From assembly GCA_964553925.1 (NCBI GenBank), contig CAZKNR010000133.1, positions 7,405-71,404 of the forward strand: 64,000 nt of DNA. The letters run 5' to 3'. The DNA is from DAISKN01 sp964553925 (GTDB taxonomy: Bacteria > Acidobacteriota > Vicinamibacteria > Marinacidobacterales > SMYC01). Position numbers and translations under genes: made by a program. How positions within the stretch are numbered: the first letter of the stretch is position 1; every line of letters begins with the position of its first letter. The notes under the pieces were generated by a model that was not told the origin of the DNA, ran no database searches, and worked only from the letters and a program-made list of their open reading frames with translations. Shown piece after piece: positions 16,306-24,878 of this stretch.

Positions 16306-16334
16306 ATGGTAACACGCATGCCCCGTGGTGTCAA
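16306..16334 (-). promoter_or_regulatory. Strong sigma-70-type promoter of the response regulator gene
   Basis: On the minus strand a consensus TTGACA (16334-16329) and TACCAT (16311-16306) are separated by exactly 17 bp. The predicted leader before ATG 16201 is about 100 nt. Confidence 0.75.
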
Positions 16335-16362
16335 CCGAAGCGGCTACATAATTCCTTTTCTA

Positions 16363-16423
16363 CGAAGAGGATGCGAAGGGAGCGGGCGCGAAGACCCGGA
16401 ATTTAACGGGATTCTCCTCTTCG
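16363..16423. terminator. Inverted repeat after the B12-binding gene, possible terminator
   Basis: CGAAGAGGA (16363-16371) and TCCTCTTCG (16415-16423) are perfect inverted copies 43 bp apart, just beyond the stop of the minus-strand cobalamin-binding gene. The loop is long and no U-tract follows, so an intrinsic terminator is uncertain. Confidence 0.3.
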
Positions 16424-16426
16424 GAG

Positions 16427-16834
16427 TCAGCCCGGCGCTCTCGCGGACAGTCGTTCTCGAAGGAAGGATACGATATCGTCCGTCCTGGCCCCCGGCTGGA
16501 ACACCTTCTCAACACCCATCTCCTCGAGAACCGGGATGTCTTTGTCGGGAATGATGCCGCCGGCGAAGAGGAGAACGTCGCCCATGTTCTTCTCGCGCAA
16601 AAGCTCGAGGATACGCGACAGCAGAGGGTGGTGTGCGCCCGAGAGAACGGAAACTCCGATGGCATCGACGTCTTCTTGCACCGCCGCGTCCACAATCTCC
16701 TCCGGCGTCCGCCTCAGGCCGGTGTAGATCGCCTCCATCCCCGCGTCGCGGAGGGCGCGGGCGACCAGGAGAGCGCCGCGATCGTGCCCGTCGAGGCCGG
16801 GCTTCGCCACCAGGACCCGGTAGCGTTTGGTCAC
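16427..16834 (-). CDS. Stand-alone cobalamin-binding protein (methylmalonyl-CoA mutase C-terminal domain type)
   Basis: The 135-residue protein is a single B12-binding Rossmann-like domain. It has the base-off/His-on signature LDGHDRG (DxHxxG), then SVLSGAHHPLL, and the GG motif LLFAGGIIPDKD. It matches the small chain or C-terminal domain of methylmalonyl-CoA mutases. Its start overlaps the stop of icmF by 4 bases. IcmF already carries its own B12 domain, so this extra domain is unexplained; it could serve a separate mutase large subunit coded elsewhere, or act as a cobalamin carrier or regulator. No catalytic mutase barrel without a B12 domain is in the window. Confidence 0.88.
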   Translation of the reverse strand: MTKRYRVLVAKPGLDGHDRGALLVARALRDAGMEAIYTGLRRTPEEIVDAAVQEDVDAIGVSVLSGAHHPLLSRILELLREKNMGDVLLFAGGIIPDKDIPVLEEMGVEKVFQPGARTDDIVSFLRERLSARAPG

Positions 16835-19800
16835 AGCGCGCGCCGGTAGCGCCCGCCGGCCTCGTAGAGGGCGTTCGTCACCTGCCCGAGGCTTGCGACC
16901 CGGACCGTTCTCATGAGCTCCTCGAAGACGTTGCCCCCCTCCGTGAGCGCGACCTGTCTCAATTTCGAGAGCGCGGCGAAGGCCTCGTCCCGGTGCTTCT
17001 CATGAAACGCGGCGAGACGCCGGATCTGCTCCTGCTTCTCCTCACCGGTCGCTCGGGCGAGCTCGATCTCCGGGCGCGCCGCCGCCCCTTTCCCTTCTTC
17101 ATCGGGATCGAGGAAGCAGTTCACACCCACGACGGGAATCTCGCCGCTGTCCTTCTTGAGCTCGTACTGTAGCGACTCCTCCTGGATACGGCTCCTCTGG
17201 TACTGGAGCTCGATCGCCCCGAGAACGCCGCCCCGGGTATTCAACCGTTCGAACTCCGCGAGCACCGCCTCCTCCACCAAATCGGTGAGATCGTCGATGA
17301 CGTACGATCCCTGAAGTGGGTTCTCGTTCTTCGTCACCCCGAACTCTTTCTGAATGATCTGCTGGATCGCCATCGCCCGTCGCACGGACTCCGTGGTGGG
17401 GGTGGTGATCGCCTCGTCGTAGGCATTGGTGTGAAGCGAGTTGCAATGGTCGTAGATCGCGGTGAGCGCCTGGAGGGTGGTGCGGATGTCGTTGAACTGG
17501 ATCTCGCGTGCGTGGAGCGACCGTCCCGAGGTCTGGATGTGGTACTTGAACTTCTGGCTGCGCTCGCTCGCGCTGTATCGGTTTCTCATCACCCGCGCCC
17601 AGATGCGCCGGGCCACCCGGCCGAGGACCGAGTATTCGGGGTCGAGCCCGTTGCTGAAGAAGAACGAGAGGTTCGGAGCGAAGTCGTCGATGGCCATCCC
17701 GCGGGCGAGGTAGTACTCGACGTAGGTAAAGCCGTTCGAGAGAGTGAAGGCGAGCTGGGTGATGGGGTTCGCCCCGGCTTCCGCGATGTGATAGCCCGAG
17801 ACCGAGACCGAGTAGAAGTTCCCGACCGAGTTTTCGATGAAGAACTGCTGCATGTCGCCCATGAGCCGGAGCGCGAAGTCCGTCGAGAAGATGCAGGTGT
17901 TCTGCGCCTGGTCTTCCTTGAGGATGTCGGCCTGCACCGTGCCTCGAACGGTCGAGAGCGTCTCCCGCCGAAGGTGCCCGGTCTCGCCGGCGTCCGGCTT
18001 TCGCCCGCGCTCGCGCTCGAACCGCTCCACCTCCCGGTCGATGGCGGTATTGAAGAACATCGCGAGGACGGTGGGCGCCGGTCCGTTGATGGTCATCGAA
18101 ACGCTGGTCGAAGGGTCGAGGAGATCGAAGCCCTGGTAGAGATCCTTCATGTCGTCGAGTGTCGCGACGGAGACGCCGCCCTCGCCGATCTTTCCGAAGA
18201 TGTCCGGCCGCTCGCCGGGATTTTCCCCGTAGAGGGTCACGCTGTCGAAAGCGGTCGAGAGCCTCTTCGCGGTGTCGTTCCGAGAGAGGTAATGAAAGCG
18301 CTGGTTGGTTCGGCTCGGACCGCCCTCTCCGGCGAATTGGCGCCTCGGCGACTCCTCGTCTCTCTTGAAGGGAAAGACCCCCGCGGTGAACGGGTAGAAT
18401 CCGGGCAGGTTCTCTTGAAGACGGAACCGCAGGATCTCCCCCCAGTCTTCGAAACGCGGGAGCGCGACCCTGGGCACACGGGAGCCGCTCAAAGTCGTGG
18501 TCGCGCTTTCGACCGCGATCTCCCTTCCCCGGACCTCGAACGTCACCTCGGGCGCGGAGTAGCGTTTCTTGAGCTCCGGCCATTCTTCGATGAGCGCGAA
18601 GCTCTCGTCGCGGATCCCCTTGCGGAGCTCCCGCGAACGCTCGCGGAGCCGCGAGCGAAGGGCCTCGTCCTCGATCTCCCCCATCTGGGAAGCCGCGCCC
18701 TCGAGCTGGTAGAGCTTTCGCGCGATAGAGACTTCGGATTCGATCCGCGCGCTCTCTTTTCTCAATAGCTCGGTGATTTCCCCCAGATAGCGTTCGCGGC
18801 TCTCGGGAATGATGGCCTTGCGCCTGCCGACCTTTTCATTAGAAACGCGGCCCGACCGTGGAAGACCAGGAAAGGAAGCGTCGATCTCCCGCAGTCGGTC
18901 GAGGAGGTGAGAGTAGAGCGCGTCCACCCCTCGATCGCCGAACTGGCTCGCGATGGTCCCGAAGATCGGAAGCTCCGAGTCGAGAACGTCGTGACCGATG
19001 TGCTTTCCCCTGCGGAATTGCTTCCTTACGTCGCGAAGAGCGTCCTCGCCGCCGCGGCGGTCGAACTTGTTGATGGCCACCACGTCCGCGAAGTCGAGCA
19101 TGTCGATCTTCTCGAGCTGCGAAGGAGCGCCGTACTCCGGGGTCATCACGTAGAGGCTGAGATCGCTCACGTCCGCGATGGCGGACGACCCCTGGCCGAT
19201 GCCGCTCGTCTCCACCAGCACGAGGCGGAAGCCGGCGCCGGAAAGAATCTTGATCCCCGCCTCGATCGCTTTCGGCAGCTCCGAGCCCGAGCCCCGGGTG
19301 GCGAGACTCCTCATATAGACGTTGTCGCGATCGATGGCGTTCATTCGGATGCGGTCGCCGAGGAGGGCACCTCCCGTCTTGCGCTTGGTGGGATCGACGG
19401 AGAGGATTCCGATGGGAAGATCGGGAGCATCGGTCAGGAACCGCCGGACGAGCTCATCGGTGAGGGAGCTCTTGCCCGCACCCCCGGTACCGGTAATGCC
19501 CACCACCGAGGTTCGCCGGGCGTTTTCTACCGGCTCTCCCTTCGCCACGCCGAGCGAAGCCCCGTTCCCTTCCGCCTGGGTGAGCAGCCTCGCGAGCTTT
19601 CCCGCAGCGGTGCGGTCGTCGGGAGAGAGCTCGACTTTGCCCTCGAGCGGAGGGAGCGTGAAGTCCGCGGAGCGCAGCATGTCGTCGATCATTCCAGCGA
19701 GACCGAGAACCCTTCCGTCCTCGGGGGAGTAGATCTTCGTCACCCCGTACTCTTCGAGCGCGCGGATTTCCCTGGGGACGATGACGCCGCCGCCGCCACC

Positions 19801-20097
19801 GAAGACGCGAACGTGGGAAGCCCCTCTCTCCCGCAGCAGGTCCACGAGGTAGCGGAAGAACTCGTTGTGGCCGCCCTGGTAGGAGCTCACCGCGATGGCC
19901 TGGGCGTCTTCCTGGATGGCAGCGCTCACGATCTCGGAGACCGAGCGGTTGTGTCCGAGGTGGATCACCTCGGCGCCCCGCGCCTGAAGGAGGCGGCGGA
20001 TGACGTTGATCGAGACGTCGTGTCCGTCGAAGAGCGACGCGGCGGTGACGAAGCGGACGTTATTTTGGGGGCGGTAGAGGGTTTGCTCGGACTTCAT
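16831..20097 (-). CDS. icmF: Fused isobutyryl-CoA mutase IcmF
   Basis: The 1088-residue protein carries all IcmF domains in order. A B12-binding domain (residues 10-150) has FDGHDVS and SSYQGGHNEF. A MeaB-like G-protein chaperone domain (residues 190-430) has the P-loop GITGTGGAGKSS and the NKFD motif. The C-terminal TIM-barrel mutase domain (residues 560-1088) has TLYGENPGERPDIFGKIGEGG and SVSGYHIAEAGANP. IcmF interconverts isobutyryl-CoA and n-butyryl-CoA using adenosylcobalamin, and related enzymes act on isovaleryl/pivalyl-CoA. Which acyl substrate is used depends on active-site residues that I cannot assign safely. The length fits the family. Confidence 0.93.
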   Translation of the reverse strand: MKSEQTLYRPQNNVRFVTAASLFDGHDVSINVIRRLLQARGAEVIHLGHNRSVSEIVSAAIQEDAQAIAVSSYQGGHNEFFRYLVDLLRERGASHVRVFGGGGGVIVPREIRALEEYGVTKIYSPEDGRVLGLAGMIDDMLRSADFTLPPLEGKVELSPDDRTAAGKLARLLTQAEGNGASLGVAKGEPVENARRTSVVGITGTGGAGKSSLTDELVRRFLTDAPDLPIGILSVDPTKRKTGGALLGDRIRMNAIDRDNVYMRSLATRGSGSELPKAIEAGIKILSGAGFRLVLVETSGIGQGSSAIADVSDLSLYVMTPEYGAPSQLEKIDMLDFADVVAINKFDRRGGEDALRDVRKQFRRGKHIGHDVLDSELPIFGTIASQFGDRGVDALYSHLLDRLREIDASFPGLPRSGRVSNEKVGRRKAIIPESRERYLGEITELLRKESARIESEVSIARKLYQLEGAASQMGEIEDEALRSRLRERSRELRKGIRDESFALIEEWPELKKRYSAPEVTFEVRGREIAVESATTTLSGSRVPRVALPRFEDWGEILRFRLQENLPGFYPFTAGVFPFKRDEESPRRQFAGEGGPSRTNQRFHYLSRNDTAKRLSTAFDSVTLYGENPGERPDIFGKIGEGGVSVATLDDMKDLYQGFDLLDPSTSVSMTINGPAPTVLAMFFNTAIDREVERFERERGRKPDAGETGHLRRETLSTVRGTVQADILKEDQAQNTCIFSTDFALRLMGDMQQFFIENSVGNFYSVSVSGYHIAEAGANPITQLAFTLSNGFTYVEYYLARGMAIDDFAPNLSFFFSNGLDPEYSVLGRVARRIWARVMRNRYSASERSQKFKYHIQTSGRSLHAREIQFNDIRTTLQALTAIYDHCNSLHTNAYDEAITTPTTESVRRAMAIQQIIQKEFGVTKNENPLQGSYVIDDLTDLVEEAVLAEFERLNTRGGVLGAIELQYQRSRIQEESLQYELKKDSGEIPVVGVNCFLDPDEEGKGAAARPEIELARATGEEKQEQIRRLAAFHEKHRDEAFAALSKLRQVALTEGGNVFEELMRTVRVASLGQVTNALYEAGGRYRRAL

Positions 20098-20143
20098 CGG
20101 CCTACCCTCAAGATACCGCGTCCTCTATCAAGGGCGGCGAGGG

Positions 20144-20452
20144 TTATTCCTCGGCCGCGGCGAGTCCCATCTCTTCGGAGGTGTTGATGAGCTCCTTCAG
20201 CTCCTTGCCGGGCTTGAAGTAGGGGACCTTCTTCGCCGGCACGTCCACGCGCTCGCCCGTCTTGGGGTTTCTCCCTTTGCGGGATTCCCTCTGGCGGATG
20301 CGGAAGCTCCCGAAACCCCGAAGCTCGATCTTGTCGCCCCGGTGCAGAGCGTTGATGATGCTCTTGAAGACCGTGTCCACGATGATCTCGGAGTGCTTCT
20401 TGGTCAGGTCCGAAACCCGGGACACCTCTTCGATGAGCTCCGCTTTCGTCAT
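20144..20452 (-). CDS. HU/IHF-family DNA-bending protein
   Basis: The 102-residue protein has the HU/IHF fold: MTKAELIEEVSRVSDLTKK, the turn RGDKIELRGFGSFRIRQRESR, and the DNA-contacting arm RKGRNPKTGERVDVPAKKV with its Pro. The sequence is closer to integration host factor subunits than to HU because of the extended C-terminal helix (ELKELINTSEEMGLAAAEE). I chose ATG 20452, preceded by AGGAG, rather than an upstream extension to 20485. It lies directly downstream of rpsA, the widely conserved rpsA-ihfB arrangement. Confidence 0.9.
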   Translation of the reverse strand: MTKAELIEEVSRVSDLTKKHSEIIVDTVFKSIINALHRGDKIELRGFGSFRIRQRESRKGRNPKTGERVDVPAKKVPYFKPGKELKELINTSEEMGLAAAEE

Positions 20453-20532
20453 GACTGGACTCCTATCCGTGCTCGATTGGTCCATGCTCTACACGTCTTC
20501 CGCCACCCGGTGGGTCTTCTATGTCAGCGATG

Positions 20533-22305
20533 TCAGCGCTTGTCGCCACCGTCGGTCTCGGGATTCGCCCGGGTGCTCGACGCCCAGTCGGCGCCGAAAT
20601 CCGCCACATCGCCGAGAGTGGCGTTGGGCGAGCCGTGGCTCGAATAGTGGCTCTCGTAGTCGTCCCGGTGCACCGCGCGAATCGAAAGGCCGATCTTGCG
20701 GTCGAGAGACGACATCTTGATGATCTTCATCGTGTGGGTGTCGCCTACCTTGAGCTTGTCCTCGGGCTTCTCCACTCGCTCGTCGTCGACCTCGGAGACG
20801 TGCAGCAGTCCTTCGATGCCTTCCTCGATCTCGACGAACGCGCCGAAGTTCGTGAGCCGCACCACCTTGCCGTTGACGATGTCCCCTTCCTGGTGGCGGT
20901 TGAAGAACTCCTCCCAGACGTCGGAGCCGAGCTGCTTCAACCCGAGCGACAGCCTCTGGTTCTCGGCGTCGATGTTGAGAACGACCGCGTCGACCGTGTC
21001 GCCCTTCTTCAGCACTTCCGAGGGGTGGTTGATGCGTTTGTTCCAGCTCATGTCCGAGATGTGGATGAGGCCGTCGATTCCCTCCTCGACCTCGACGAAG
21101 GCGCCGAAATCGGTGAGGTTCCGGACCTTCCCCTGGATGCGGGCGCCGGTCTGGTACTTCTCCGCAAGCTGCTGCCACGGGTTGGGCTCGACCTGCTTCA
21201 GGCCGAGGCTGATGCGCCGCTCTTCAACCCCGACCTGGAGCACCATCGCCTCGACTTCGTCGCCGACGTTCAGTACTTTCGAAGGGTGCTTCACCCGCTT
21301 GCTCCAGGACATCTCGGAGACGTGGATGAGGCCCTCGACTCCCGGCTCGAGCTCGATGAAGGCACCGTAGTCCGTGAGGCTCACCACCTTGCCCCGCACC
21401 CGGGAGCCGGTGGGAAAGCGCTCCTGCGCCGATTCCCAGGGATCGGGGGAGAGCTGTTTGTAACCGAGGGAGACCCGCTCGGTCTCCTTATCGAACTTCA
21501 GCACCACGACCTCGATCTGGTCGGAGACGTTGAAGAGCTCCGACGGGTGCTGGATGCGCCCGAACGACATGTCGGTGATGTGCAGAAGACCGTCGATCCC
21601 GCCAAGATCGATGAAGGCGCCGTAATCGGTGAGGTTCTTCACGACACCGCGAAAGACGCGTCCTTCCTCGAGAGCGTGGAGCGTCTCCTGCTTCCGGCCC
21701 TGAAGCTGCTCTTCCATCACCACTTTGCGGGAGAGCACGATGTTGCCGCGCTTCTTGTTGACCTTGATGACCCGCATCTCGAGCTCCTGCCCCTTGAGGC
21801 TGTCGAGATTGCGGACCGGACGGATGTCGACCTGCGAGCCCGGAAGAAAGGCGCGCACTCCGATGTCGACCGCGAGACCTCCCTTGATGCGCTCGATGAC
21901 CCGGCCCTTCACGATGGTCCGGTTGGTGTAGGCCTCTTCGATCTGATCCCAGACCTTCATCTTCTCCGCTTTTTCGCGCGAGAGGATGAGATACCCGTTC
22001 TTGTCTTCGGCTTTCTCGAGGAGAACCTCCACGGTGTCGCCGACCTGAATGGAGATCTTGCCGGTTTCGTCCCTGAACTCGTTGAGCGCGATGATGCCCT
22101 CGGATTTGTATCCGACGTCGACGACGACTTCGCCGCCTGCGATCTGGAGCACCTTTCCCTTGACCACCTCGCCTTCGGCGATGTTGGTGTTGTACGTGTC
22201 GAGCAGACGCCCGTATTCCTCCGGTGAAAGGACGTCCTCGCTCGCCGCGAGACTGTTTTCCCCGAGGTCTTCGAGGCTCCCGCTAGCGTTACTGATATCG
22301 GCCAT
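20533..22305 (-). CDS. rpsA: 30S ribosomal protein S1
   Basis: The 590-residue protein has six consecutive S1/OB-fold repeats, recognisable by recurring VRNLTDFGAFVEVEEGIDGL-type strands and HVSEMSW/HISDMSW turns. The first two are divergent, as usual, and bind the ribosome; the last four bind mRNA. The protein recruits structured or weak-Shine-Dalgarno mRNAs to the 30S subunit. In this genome many genes lack Shine-Dalgarno sequences. Two ATGTCAGCG repeats (20521-20538) straddle the stop codon. The gene lies between cmk and the IHF gene, the standard order. Confidence 0.96.
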   Translation of the reverse strand: MADISNASGSLEDLGENSLAASEDVLSPEEYGRLLDTYNTNIAEGEVVKGKVLQIAGGEVVVDVGYKSEGIIALNEFRDETGKISIQVGDTVEVLLEKAEDKNGYLILSREKAEKMKVWDQIEEAYTNRTIVKGRVIERIKGGLAVDIGVRAFLPGSQVDIRPVRNLDSLKGQELEMRVIKVNKKRGNIVLSRKVVMEEQLQGRKQETLHALEEGRVFRGVVKNLTDYGAFIDLGGIDGLLHITDMSFGRIQHPSELFNVSDQIEVVVLKFDKETERVSLGYKQLSPDPWESAQERFPTGSRVRGKVVSLTDYGAFIELEPGVEGLIHVSEMSWSKRVKHPSKVLNVGDEVEAMVLQVGVEERRISLGLKQVEPNPWQQLAEKYQTGARIQGKVRNLTDFGAFVEVEEGIDGLIHISDMSWNKRINHPSEVLKKGDTVDAVVLNIDAENQRLSLGLKQLGSDVWEEFFNRHQEGDIVNGKVVRLTNFGAFVEIEEGIEGLLHVSEVDDERVEKPEDKLKVGDTHTMKIIKMSSLDRKIGLSIRAVHRDDYESHYSSHGSPNATLGDVADFGADWASSTRANPETDGGDKR

Positions 22306-22447
22306 GCCTGTTATGGTTCCTCCTAGAGCTGCGATTTACAGGTGAGCTCTTGCCTTCGGGCGGCGGGTCAATCTTGGAAAGGCTCGCGCTGCGATTCGGG
22401 CGGGCTGACCTGCAAGCCGTTATCCTACTCTGTTTAATCGGCTTATG

Positions 22448-23125
22448 TCAAGCCGGCCAACCCAGCCGCAGCCGAGCCTCTTTCAGCAGAATTGCGAGCG
22501 TTTCCTCGGGAGTCAGATGGGTCGTATCGACGAGGATCGCGTCCTCGGCTGGTCTCAGAGGCGAGTGCACCCGATTCCGATCGGTCTCGTCGCGAAGCCG
22601 GAGCTCGCTCGAAACACCCTCGAGCGTAAGACCGACTTCTCCGCCCTGTTCGTGGAACCTTCTGCTCGCGCGCTCCCCGTGGCCCGCGTCGAGGAAGAAC
22701 TTGATCTCGGCGGCGGGAAACACCTCGGTCCCGATGTCGCGCCCCTCGAGAATGACGCCGCCCGAGGCGCCGATCTTCCGCCACAGTGTTACGAGGACCG
22801 CGCGGAGGTGCTTGTGAACCGCGACCCGGGAAGAGGCGAGCGCGACCGGAGGTTCCCGGATGGCGCGGGACACATCCTCCCCGTCCAGGAGGATCCGCTC
22901 GAAACGCTCCCCCGCGAAGGCGATGTCGGACCGCTCCGCGATCGAGAGCAGCGCCTCTTCGTCGTCGAGGGCGACTCCCTCGCGGAGCGCCTTCAAAGCG
23001 ACCGCGCGAAACGTGGCTCCGGTGTCGAGATAGACGAGCCCGAGCTTGTCCGCGAGGTTCCTGGCAGCCGTGGACTTCCCCGCCCCCGCGGGACCGTCGA
23101 TGGCGATGATCGGCTTACGGGTCAT
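22448..23125 (-). CDS. cmk: Cytidylate kinase
   Basis: The 225-residue P-loop NMP kinase phosphorylates CMP and dCMP. The N-terminus PIIAIDGPAGAGKSTAARNLA contains the Walker A motif, then LVYLDTGATFRAVALKAL, and the conserved LEGRDIGTEVFPAAEIKFFLDA. The ATG overlaps the rluB stop as ATGA. The 140-bp gap to rpsA holds no other gene. Confidence 0.95.
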   Translation of the reverse strand: MTRKPIIAIDGPAGAGKSTAARNLADKLGLVYLDTGATFRAVALKALREGVALDDEEALLSIAERSDIAFAGERFERILLDGEDVSRAIREPPVALASSRVAVHKHLRAVLVTLWRKIGASGGVILEGRDIGTEVFPAAEIKFFLDAGHGERASRRFHEQGGEVGLTLEGVSSELRLRDETDRNRVHSPLRPAEDAILVDTTHLTPEETLAILLKEARLRLGWPA

Positions 23126-24081
23126 TTCTTGATGCGCGCGAGGCTCCTCGCCTTGCGCGCTCCCCGCGCTCCCCGCGCGGGGAGGACGGGCCCTCCGGGC
23201 CCGCTGCCGCTCCTCGCCTCGCGCGCTCCCCGCGTTCTTTTCTCAGTGCGCCGGGGCCCCACCCCCGGCGCCGTCGCTCCGCGCTCCGCGCTGCGTGACG
23301 GCGTTCGCCAGCGCTGCGGCCGCCGCTCGAGGAGCTCTACTTCGCCGCGGCTCAGCGGACGGAAGCCGCCCGGCGGGATTCCTTTGACCGAAAGGCCGCC
23401 GATCCTCTCCCGATGGAGGTCGACGACCGGGAACCCGAGAGCCTCGAACAAGCGGCGGATTTCACGGTTCTTTCCGCGGCGCAGCGTGGCGCGAAGCCGG
23501 GTGCGCTCGCTCCTGTCCTCCGTGGTCGTCACCGTGCGCGGCTTTCGGTCGGATCGGCCGCCGAGGACCTCGATCTCCTCGAGAGCGAGTCGCTCGCCTT
23601 CGACGACGATGCCGCGGGTGGCGCGGTCCAGGGTCTTCTTGTCGGGCTGACCCGCGAGGGTCACGAGATAGCTCTTCTCGATCCCGAAGCGGGGGTGCGT
23701 GAGCCTCTGCGCGAGCTCGCCATCGTCGGTCAGAATCAGAAGGCCGGTCGAACCCATGTCGAGCCTCCCGACCGGGTAGAGATTTCGGAGCGCCCGCGGC
23801 AAGAGCTCCATCACCGTGGGCCGGCGACCGGGATCGGAGCGGGTGGTGACGTATCCCTTCGGTTTGTTGAGGGCGAGGTAGCGCCGCGGCTTCCCCGGTC
23901 GTACCCGCGTTCCGTCGAATCGAATCTCCTGGGTCTCCGGGTCCGCGCTCGTCCCGAGCTCGCGAACCACATTGCCGTCCACCTCGACCCGACCCTCCTC
24001 GATCAGCTTCTCGGCGGCGCGCCGGGAGGCGATCCCGGCACTCGAGAGAATCTTCTGGAGGCGCTCTCTCACGGCTCCCAT
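23122..24081 (-). CDS. rluB: RsuA/RluB-family pseudouridine synthase with a basic C-terminal extension
   Basis: The 319-residue enzyme begins with an S4 RNA-binding domain (ERLQKILSSAGIASRRAAEKLIEEGRV), followed by the pseudouridine synthase core with the catalytic Asp in NLYPVGRLDMGSTGLLILT and the NREIRRLFEALG segment. RluB modifies a uridine of 23S rRNA (U2605 in E. coli). The core ends near residue 250. The remaining 70 residues are low-complexity Arg/Gly/Ala sequence made by GC-rich repeats, including the palindrome at 23247-23281 and the twice-used RGARxARS segment. Such tails could bind RNA or simply be repeat-derived. Confidence 0.9.
   Translation of the reverse strand: MGAVRERLQKILSSAGIASRRAAEKLIEEGRVEVDGNVVRELGTSADPETQEIRFDGTRVRPGKPRRYLALNKPKGYVTTRSDPGRRPTVMELLPRALRNLYPVGRLDMGSTGLLILTDDGELAQRLTHPRFGIEKSYLVTLAGQPDKKTLDRATRGIVVEGERLALEEIEVLGGRSDRKPRTVTTTEDRSERTRLRATLRRGKNREIRRLFEALGFPVVDLHRERIGGLSVKGIPPGGFRPLSRGEVELLERRPQRWRTPSRSAERGATAPGVGPRRTEKRTRGAREARSGSGPGGPVLPARGARGARKARSLARIKK
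23157..23174. repeat. Two GCGCTCCCC repeats within a larger duplicated segment at the rluB 3' end
   Basis: Two 9-bp copies lie head to tail. The surrounding GCTCCTCGCCTTGCGCGC type segment recurs about 67 bp away with one change, so this coding end grew by local duplication. Confidence 0.65.
23247..23281. repeat. Copy 1 of a dispersed GC-rich palindromic element (rluB 3' end)
   Basis: Arms GCGCCGGGG (23248-23256) and CCCCGGCGC (23263-23271) flank the loop CCCCAC, and TCGCTCCG follows two bases later. The element is shared with 26738-26772. Confidence 0.85.
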
Positions 24082-24878
24082 GCGTCGGCGGCGACGTCTT
24101 CCTCTAAAGGGGCCGACTCATCCAAAGCGGCGACCTCGGAGCTCACGGGCTCGACTTCTTCTATCCTTTCAGGCCTTTCAGGCCCCTCAGGCACCTCGAG
24201 CTGCAGCGCGACTTCATCCCCGAAGACTTCCGACATGTCCTTGAGCTGAGGCAGATCCCGAAGGTCCTTGAGCCCGAAACGCAGCATGAACTCCTTGGTC
24301 GTGCCGTACAAGAGCGGACGGCCGACGACGGGCTTCCGCCCGACGATCCGTACCAGCTTTTTCTCGAGGAGAGTGCGCACCACGGAAGCGGATCGCACAC
24401 CCCGCAGGTCCAGAAGCTCGGGAACGGTGATCGGCTGCCGGTAGGCGATGACCGCGAGAGTCTCGAGCGCCTGAAGCGAGAGCCGCGCCGGCTTGGGACT
24501 CGAAAGGAGCCTTCTGACGACCTCATGGAACTCGGGACGGGTCGTGATCTGGAAACCGCCGGCGACCTCGACGAGCTGCAAGCCCCGGCCGTCCTGGCCG
24601 TAGAGCTCGTTCAGCTGCTCGAGCGCCGGCCGGATGCGATCGCCGGCCTCCGGAAGCGCCTTTTTCAGATCTTTGACGGATAGCGGCTCGCCCGAGGCGT
24701 AGAGGAGTGCCTCGATGTTCGCCTGTACCTCGGGAAGGGAGAGGCTCGCCGCTCGTTCCTGACCGTCTTCTACTTCTGGGCCGTCGGGAACTTCGGAAAG
24801 TGCGGTAACTTCGGGAAGTGCGGGAGTCTCGGACGTGGTCTCGAGATCCGTGGAAGGAACGTGTTCTTCGCCGTTCAA
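24069..24878 (-). CDS. scpB: Segregation and condensation protein B
   Basis: The 269-residue kleisin-associated protein of the SMC-ScpAB complex has two winged-helix domains at about residues 45-200, with IEALLYASGEPLSVKDLKKA, the SLQALETLAVIAYRQPIT motif and RGVRSASVVRTLLEKKLV. The N- and C-terminal tails are acidic and rich in Pro-Glu-x triplets encoded by 9-bp tandem repeats. It starts at a TTG overlapping the scpA stop (TTGA), so its translation is probably coupled. Together with SMC it organises and segregates the chromosome. Confidence 0.94.
   Translation of the reverse strand: MNGEEHVPSTDLETTSETPALPEVTALSEVPDGPEVEDGQERAASLSLPEVQANIEALLYASGEPLSVKDLKKALPEAGDRIRPALEQLNELYGQDGRGLQLVEVAGGFQITTRPEFHEVVRRLLSSPKPARLSLQALETLAVIAYRQPITVPELLDLRGVRSASVVRTLLEKKLVRIVGRKPVVGRPLLYGTTKEFMLRFGLKDLRDLPQLKDMSEVFGDEVALQLEVPEGPERPERIEEVEPVSSEVAALDESAPLEEDVAADAWEP
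24166..24201. repeat. Four tandem 9-bp repeats in the 3' end of scpB
   Basis: The copies CTTTCAGGC, CTTTCAGGC, CCCTCAGGC and ACCTCGAGC encode Pro-Glu-x triplets in the acidic tail of ScpB. Confidence 0.85.
24771..24833. repeat. Seven degenerate 9-bp repeats in the 5' part of scpB
   Basis: The units include AACTTCGGA, AAGTGCGGT, AACTTCGGG and AAGTGCGGG. They encode the LPE/LSE/GPE triplets of the N-terminal tail. Confidence 0.8.

Noticed and set aside
20098..20143. Cobalamin riboswitch before icmF
   Set aside because: The gap between icmF and the IHF gene is only 46 bp, too short for a cobalamin riboswitch, and no B12 box is visible.
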